Shown: piece after piece, positions 61,387 to 64,000 of the stretch
Layout: every line of letters begins with the position of its first letter
Position numbering within the stretch: position 1 is the first letter of the stretch
From: Variovorax ginsengisoli
GTDB lineage: Bacteria; Pseudomonadota; Gammaproteobacteria; Burkholderiales; Burkholderiaceae_C
Assembly: GCF_030811835.1 (NCBI RefSeq)
Contig: NZ_JAUSRO010000011.1
Coordinates: 1 to 64,000, forward strand
Direction: 5' to 3'
DNA length: 64,000 nt
Translations under genes and position numbers: made by a program
The notes under the pieces: model-generated
Database searches by the model: none
Seen by the model: only the letters and a program-made list of their open reading frames with translations
Told to the model about the DNA's origin: nothing

Positions 61387-61429
61387 ACTGTAGGGGCGGC
61401 CGGGCGGCATCGCAACAGAGAGACTCTAT
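61387..61429 (-). promoter_or_regulatory. dps promoter with OxyR-like site
   Basis: On the minus strand TTGCGA (61410-61415), a 17-base spacer and TACAGT (61387-61392) form a promoter about 45 bases before dps. Directly upstream, ATAG-AGTCTCT-CTGT (61415-61429) is an ATAG-N7-CTGT element, one base away from the ATAG-N7-CTAT half-site known for OxyR, positioned next to the -35 as for OxyR activation. Confidence 0.65.
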
Positions 61430-61525
61430 CGCAGCCATTGAGGCTTGCGGCATCGCGGTGCGTAGGCAAAACGCGCAATCTGCAGCATCCCGTACGGCCC
61501 CGGCGGCCCGCCTCGCCAGCGCCGC

Positions 61526-62488
61526 TCAGGACAGCCGCTTGACGCCGGGAAGCTCGCAGCCGTAGATCGCGTTGCGCAGCGCGGCGATGGCCTCGTAACG
61601 GGTGAAGCTGCGGCGCCAGGCCAGCACCACGCGCCGCGTCGGCGGCTCACGGCCCTGGCCGTCGCTGATCGGCAGGTAGCGCACCATGTCTTGGTCCTTG
61701 CGGCCTCTGCCCTTGGGCTTGAGTGCTTCGGCCGGCACCGACAGCCGCGGCACCAGCGTCACGCCCATGCCCGAGGCCACCATGTGCTTGATCGTCTCCA
61801 GCGACGAGCCCTCGAAGCTCTTGCGGATGCCTTCCGCGTTGCTGGAGAAGCGCGCGAACTCCGGGCACACCTCCAGCACGTGATCGCGAAAGCAGTGCCC
61901 GGTGCCCAGCAGCAGCATGGTTTCGTCGCGCAGCTCTTCAGAGGTGATCGACAGCTTGGCTGCCAGCGGGTGCGCCACCGGCAGCACGGCGACGAAGGGT
62001 TCGTCATAGAGCGGCGCGATCGCCAGGCCGGTGTCGGGGAACGGCTCGGCCATGATGGCGCAGTCGATCTCGCCGGCGCGCAGCATGTCGAGCAGCTTGA
62101 CCGTGAAGTTCTCCTGCAGCACCAGGGGCATCTGTGGCGTGCGCGTGATGTTCTGGCGCACCAGGTCGGGCAGCAGGTACGGCCCGATCGTGTAGATCAC
62201 GCCCAGGTTCAGCGGCCCGGCCAGCGGGTCCTTGCCGCGCTTGGCAATTTCCTTGATGGCCGCCGCCTGGTCGAGCACGGTCTGCGCCTGCTGCACGATC
62301 TGCTCGCCCAGCGGCGTGACGGTCACCTCGCCGGCACTGCGCTCGAACAGCTTGACCTCCAGCTCGTCCTCGAGCTTCTTGATCGCCACCGACAAGGTCG
62401 GCTGCGACACATAGCAGGCATCGGCCGCCTTGCCGAAATGCCGCTCGCGGGCGACAGCAACAATGTATTTGAGTTCGGTCAGGGTCAT
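61526..62488 (-). CDS. oxyR: Peroxide-sensing LysR regulator OxyR
   Basis: A 320-residue LysR regulator. The helix-turn-helix covers residues ~3-60 (TELKYIVAVARERHFGKAA, VSQPTLSVAIKKLE). Cys199 (GTGHCFRDH) and Cys208 (LEVCPEF) match the redox cysteines of enteric OxyR exactly in number, so it should form the peroxide-sensing disulfide. Start ATG 62488 is taken; 62500 is an alternative four codons upstream. A CATAAT (62500-62505) upstream could be its -10. It precedes dps on the same strand and probably regulates it. Confidence 0.93.
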   Translation of the reverse strand: MTLTELKYIVAVARERHFGKAADACYVSQPTLSVAIKKLEDELEVKLFERSAGEVTVTPLGEQIVQQAQTVLDQAAAIKEIAKRGKDPLAGPLNLGVIYTIGPYLLPDLVRQNITRTPQMPLVLQENFTVKLLDMLRAGEIDCAIMAEPFPDTGLAIAPLYDEPFVAVLPVAHPLAAKLSITSEELRDETMLLLGTGHCFRDHVLEVCPEFARFSSNAEGIRKSFEGSSLETIKHMVASGMGVTLVPRLSVPAEALKPKGRGRKDQDMVRYLPISDGQGREPPTRRVVLAWRRSFTRYEAIAALRNAIYGCELPGVKRLS

Positions 62489-62574
62489 AGCTTGCGTCAA
62501 TTATGCGCAAGGTCGGCGCTGCTGCGCCCGCCGTGTCCGGCACAAGGGGCTTTCAGGCCACCACGACGGCCGCT

Positions 62575-63585
62575 TCAGGCCGCCTCAGTCCGCTTCACGC
62601 CCATTGCCAGCAGCGATGCGCGCAAGGCGAGCCGCACCGGGGTTGCGGCCAGCTCGCCGCCCGCCAGGGCGTTGAGCCGGTGGCCGTCCAGCGCATGCGG
62701 CACCTGCCACAGGTACGCCATGGCCGCAACCTCGCGCCACATCGGCACCAGGAGCCCGGCCGCGCGCAACAGCCGCCAAGGCATGCGGCCGTGGCGAAAG
62801 CCGCCTGCAGGCGCGAGGCCCAGGTCGCAGGCCGCCGCCTCGAGTTCCGCCAGCAGTTCAGCGCCCGTCAGCGTATGGCCCGCGAAGTGCCAGACATCGA
62901 AGTGCGGCGTGTCCGGCCGCTGCGGCTGCGCGGCCACCCGCACGAAGGCCCGTGCCAAATCGGGCAGGTAGGCCCAGGCGTGTGCGATGTCCATGGCACC
63001 GGGGTAGACCAGCTTGCCCGAGGCGATCGACTTCGCGATCACCAGATCGATCCAGCTCCCGGTGCCCGCCCCGAAGAAGTCGCCCGCGCGCACGACCGAG
63101 GCACGAAAGCCGCCGACGGCGGCACGCCGGGCCATCAGCGCCTCCATCTGCACGCGGATCTCGCCCTTGCGCGTGCTGGGCTGCATCGGCGTGGTCTCGC
63201 TGAGCACGGCGGGCATCGTGGCGCCGAAGTTGTAGACGTTGCCCGGCAGCACGAAGTGCGCGCCCAGTCGCTCGGCGAGGTCCAGCCCGCGCTGCAGGCC
63301 GGGCAGCGCCTCGCTGTCCCATCGCGTATAGAGCGGATTCACGCCGTACACCACCACGCGTGCCGGGGCCGCGGCGGCCGCCAGCTGCGCGTTGTCCGAC
63401 AGCCCGATGCGCAGCACATCGACCCCCGCGGGCAGCAGCGGCGACGGCTCCCGCCGCACCTGGGCGCGCACCGACCAGCCCGCCGCGTGGAAAGCCTGCG
63501 CCGCCGCGCACCCCAGGCGACCGTTGGCGCCCAGGATCAGCACGACGGGCCGCGCAGGGTTGGAAGACGAAGGGCGAGAGGACAT
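62575..63585 (-). CDS. NAD(P)-dependent epimerase/NmrA-like protein
   Basis: A 336-residue Rossmann protein of the extended short-chain dehydrogenase type. VVLILGANGRLGCAAAQAFH near residue 15 is the NAD-binding loop (GANGRLG), then GNVYNFGATMPAVLSE with the possible catalytic Tyr/Asn area, and VVRAGDFFGAGTGSWID downstream. Substrate is unknown, often a sugar nucleotide or a flavonoid-like compound. ATG 63585 has CAGGAGT about seven bases upstream; the frame is open further upstream. Divergent from the LysR gene at 63680. Confidence 0.85.
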   Translation of the reverse strand: MSSRPSSSNPARPVVLILGANGRLGCAAAQAFHAAGWSVRAQVRREPSPLLPAGVDVLRIGLSDNAQLAAAAAPARVVVYGVNPLYTRWDSEALPGLQRGLDLAERLGAHFVLPGNVYNFGATMPAVLSETTPMQPSTRKGEIRVQMEALMARRAAVGGFRASVVRAGDFFGAGTGSWIDLVIAKSIASGKLVYPGAMDIAHAWAYLPDLARAFVRVAAQPQRPDTPHFDVWHFAGHTLTGAELLAELEAAACDLGLAPAGGFRHGRMPWRLLRAAGLLVPMWREVAAMAYLWQVPHALDGHRLNALAGGELAATPVRLALRASLLAMGVKRTEAA

Positions 63586-63679
63586 GAAAGACTCCTGAGC
63601 AATGGACATGCGGCGAGTCTGCGCAATACCGCCACATTCATCCATCGGCGATCCGAGCAATCCAGCCATACACTTTCGC

Positions 63680-64000
63680 ATGCCCCCACCCAACCTCGAC
63701 CGTTTCGACTGGACCCTGGTCCGTAGCTTCCTGGCGGTGCTCGACGCCGGCAGCCTGATGGGCGCCGCGCGCCGCACCGGTGCGCTGCAGCCCACGCTGA
63801 GCCGCCACATCGCCGAGCTGGAGACGCAGCTCGGCGCACCGCTGTTCGAGCGCACCGGACGCGGCGTCACGCCGACGCCGACCGCGCTCGCCATCGCCGA
63901 AGCGGCCCGCCAGATGGCCGATGGCGCACAGGCCATGGCGCGCGCGCTCGCCGGCCGGCGCAAGCAGACCACCGGTCTGGTGCGCGTGACCGCCAGCATG
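63680..64000 (+). CDS. LysR-family regulator, truncated by the window end
   Basis: The first 107 residues of a LysR regulator: FDWTLVRSFLAVLDAGSLMGAAR forms the first helices and LQPTLSRHIAELETQLGAPLF the recognition helix, followed by the linker helix. It continues beyond the window. It is divergent from the epimerase-like gene and may regulate it. Confidence 0.85.
   Translation, partial: MPPPNLDRFDWTLVRSFLAVLDAGSLMGAARRTGALQPTLSRHIAELETQLGAPLFERTGRGVTPTPTALAIAEAARQMADGAQAMARALAGRRKQTTGLVRVTASM

Overview
The window is dense, high-GC, essentially fully coding bacterial DNA with no mobile elements, rRNA genes or CRISPR. Gene content (a Bug/TctC-type solute receptor, a hybrid CbiX/CbiD cobalamin operon under a B12 riboswitch, a spc/alpha ribosomal operon opening at rplN, Betaproteobacteria-like OxyR, PriA, HemE and Rep proteins) points to a betaproteobacterium of the order Burkholderiales, most likely a Comamonadaceae member close to Variovorax. 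This assignment is inference from protein style and synteny, not from a search.

Layout. 1-170: two tandem promoter-like modules reading leftwards out of the window, probably for a strongly expressed RNA or protein operon. 416-4255: an ABC-F ATPase (uup) and a phospholipase D-type lipoprotein. 4299-6353: a Bug-family receptor divergent from a LysR regulator. 6361-14639: an amino-acid handling block with a MocR regulator divergent from a LysE/RhtB exporter and an EamA permease, followed by a six-gene run of aminotransferase, LysE, GST, PhzF, LysE and threonine-dehydratase-like genes. 14690-16011: small housekeeping and stress genes. 16109-19343: a KaiC-like double ATPase coupled to a hybrid histidine kinase, without kaiB. 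19430-25604: a PEBP protein, a creatininase-family hydrolase, a PQQ-type sugar dehydrogenase, DsbD and a cysteine-less redoxin.

25669-35340: a twelve-gene cobalamin operon on the minus strand, running from cobM to a 2Fe-2S ferredoxin, with almost every junction overlapping by about 4 bases. It is headed by a cobalamin riboswitch whose downstream leader contains a stem that pairs with the Shine-Dalgarno sequence of cobM. The gene set (cbiX, cbiD, cbiG, no cobG or cobN) implies the early-cobalt route, and cbtAB supplies a predicted cobalt transporter. 35439-49605: an MFS carboxylate symporter, hemE, an intergenic region with two DnaA boxes, priA, several envelope proteins of unknown role, an AEC transporter, a cardiolipin synthase, and a translationally coupled rep / lipoprotein / pldA trio, then cytochrome b561.

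49641-58773: tRNA-fMet and the ribosomal block rplN-rplX-rplE-rpsN-rpsH-rplF-rplR-rpsE-rpmD-rplO-secY-rpmJ-rpsM-rpsK-rpsD-rpoA-rplQ on the minus strand, with a consensus-like promoter in front of rplN, hairpins between rpsK/rpsD and rpoA/rplQ, and an intrinsic terminator after the tRNA. 58887-64000: proC, ubiA, dps, oxyR, an NAD-dependent epimerase-like gene and the start of a LysR regulator. An OxyR-like site sits just upstream of the dps promoter, and the dps terminator covers one of the possible ubiA starts.
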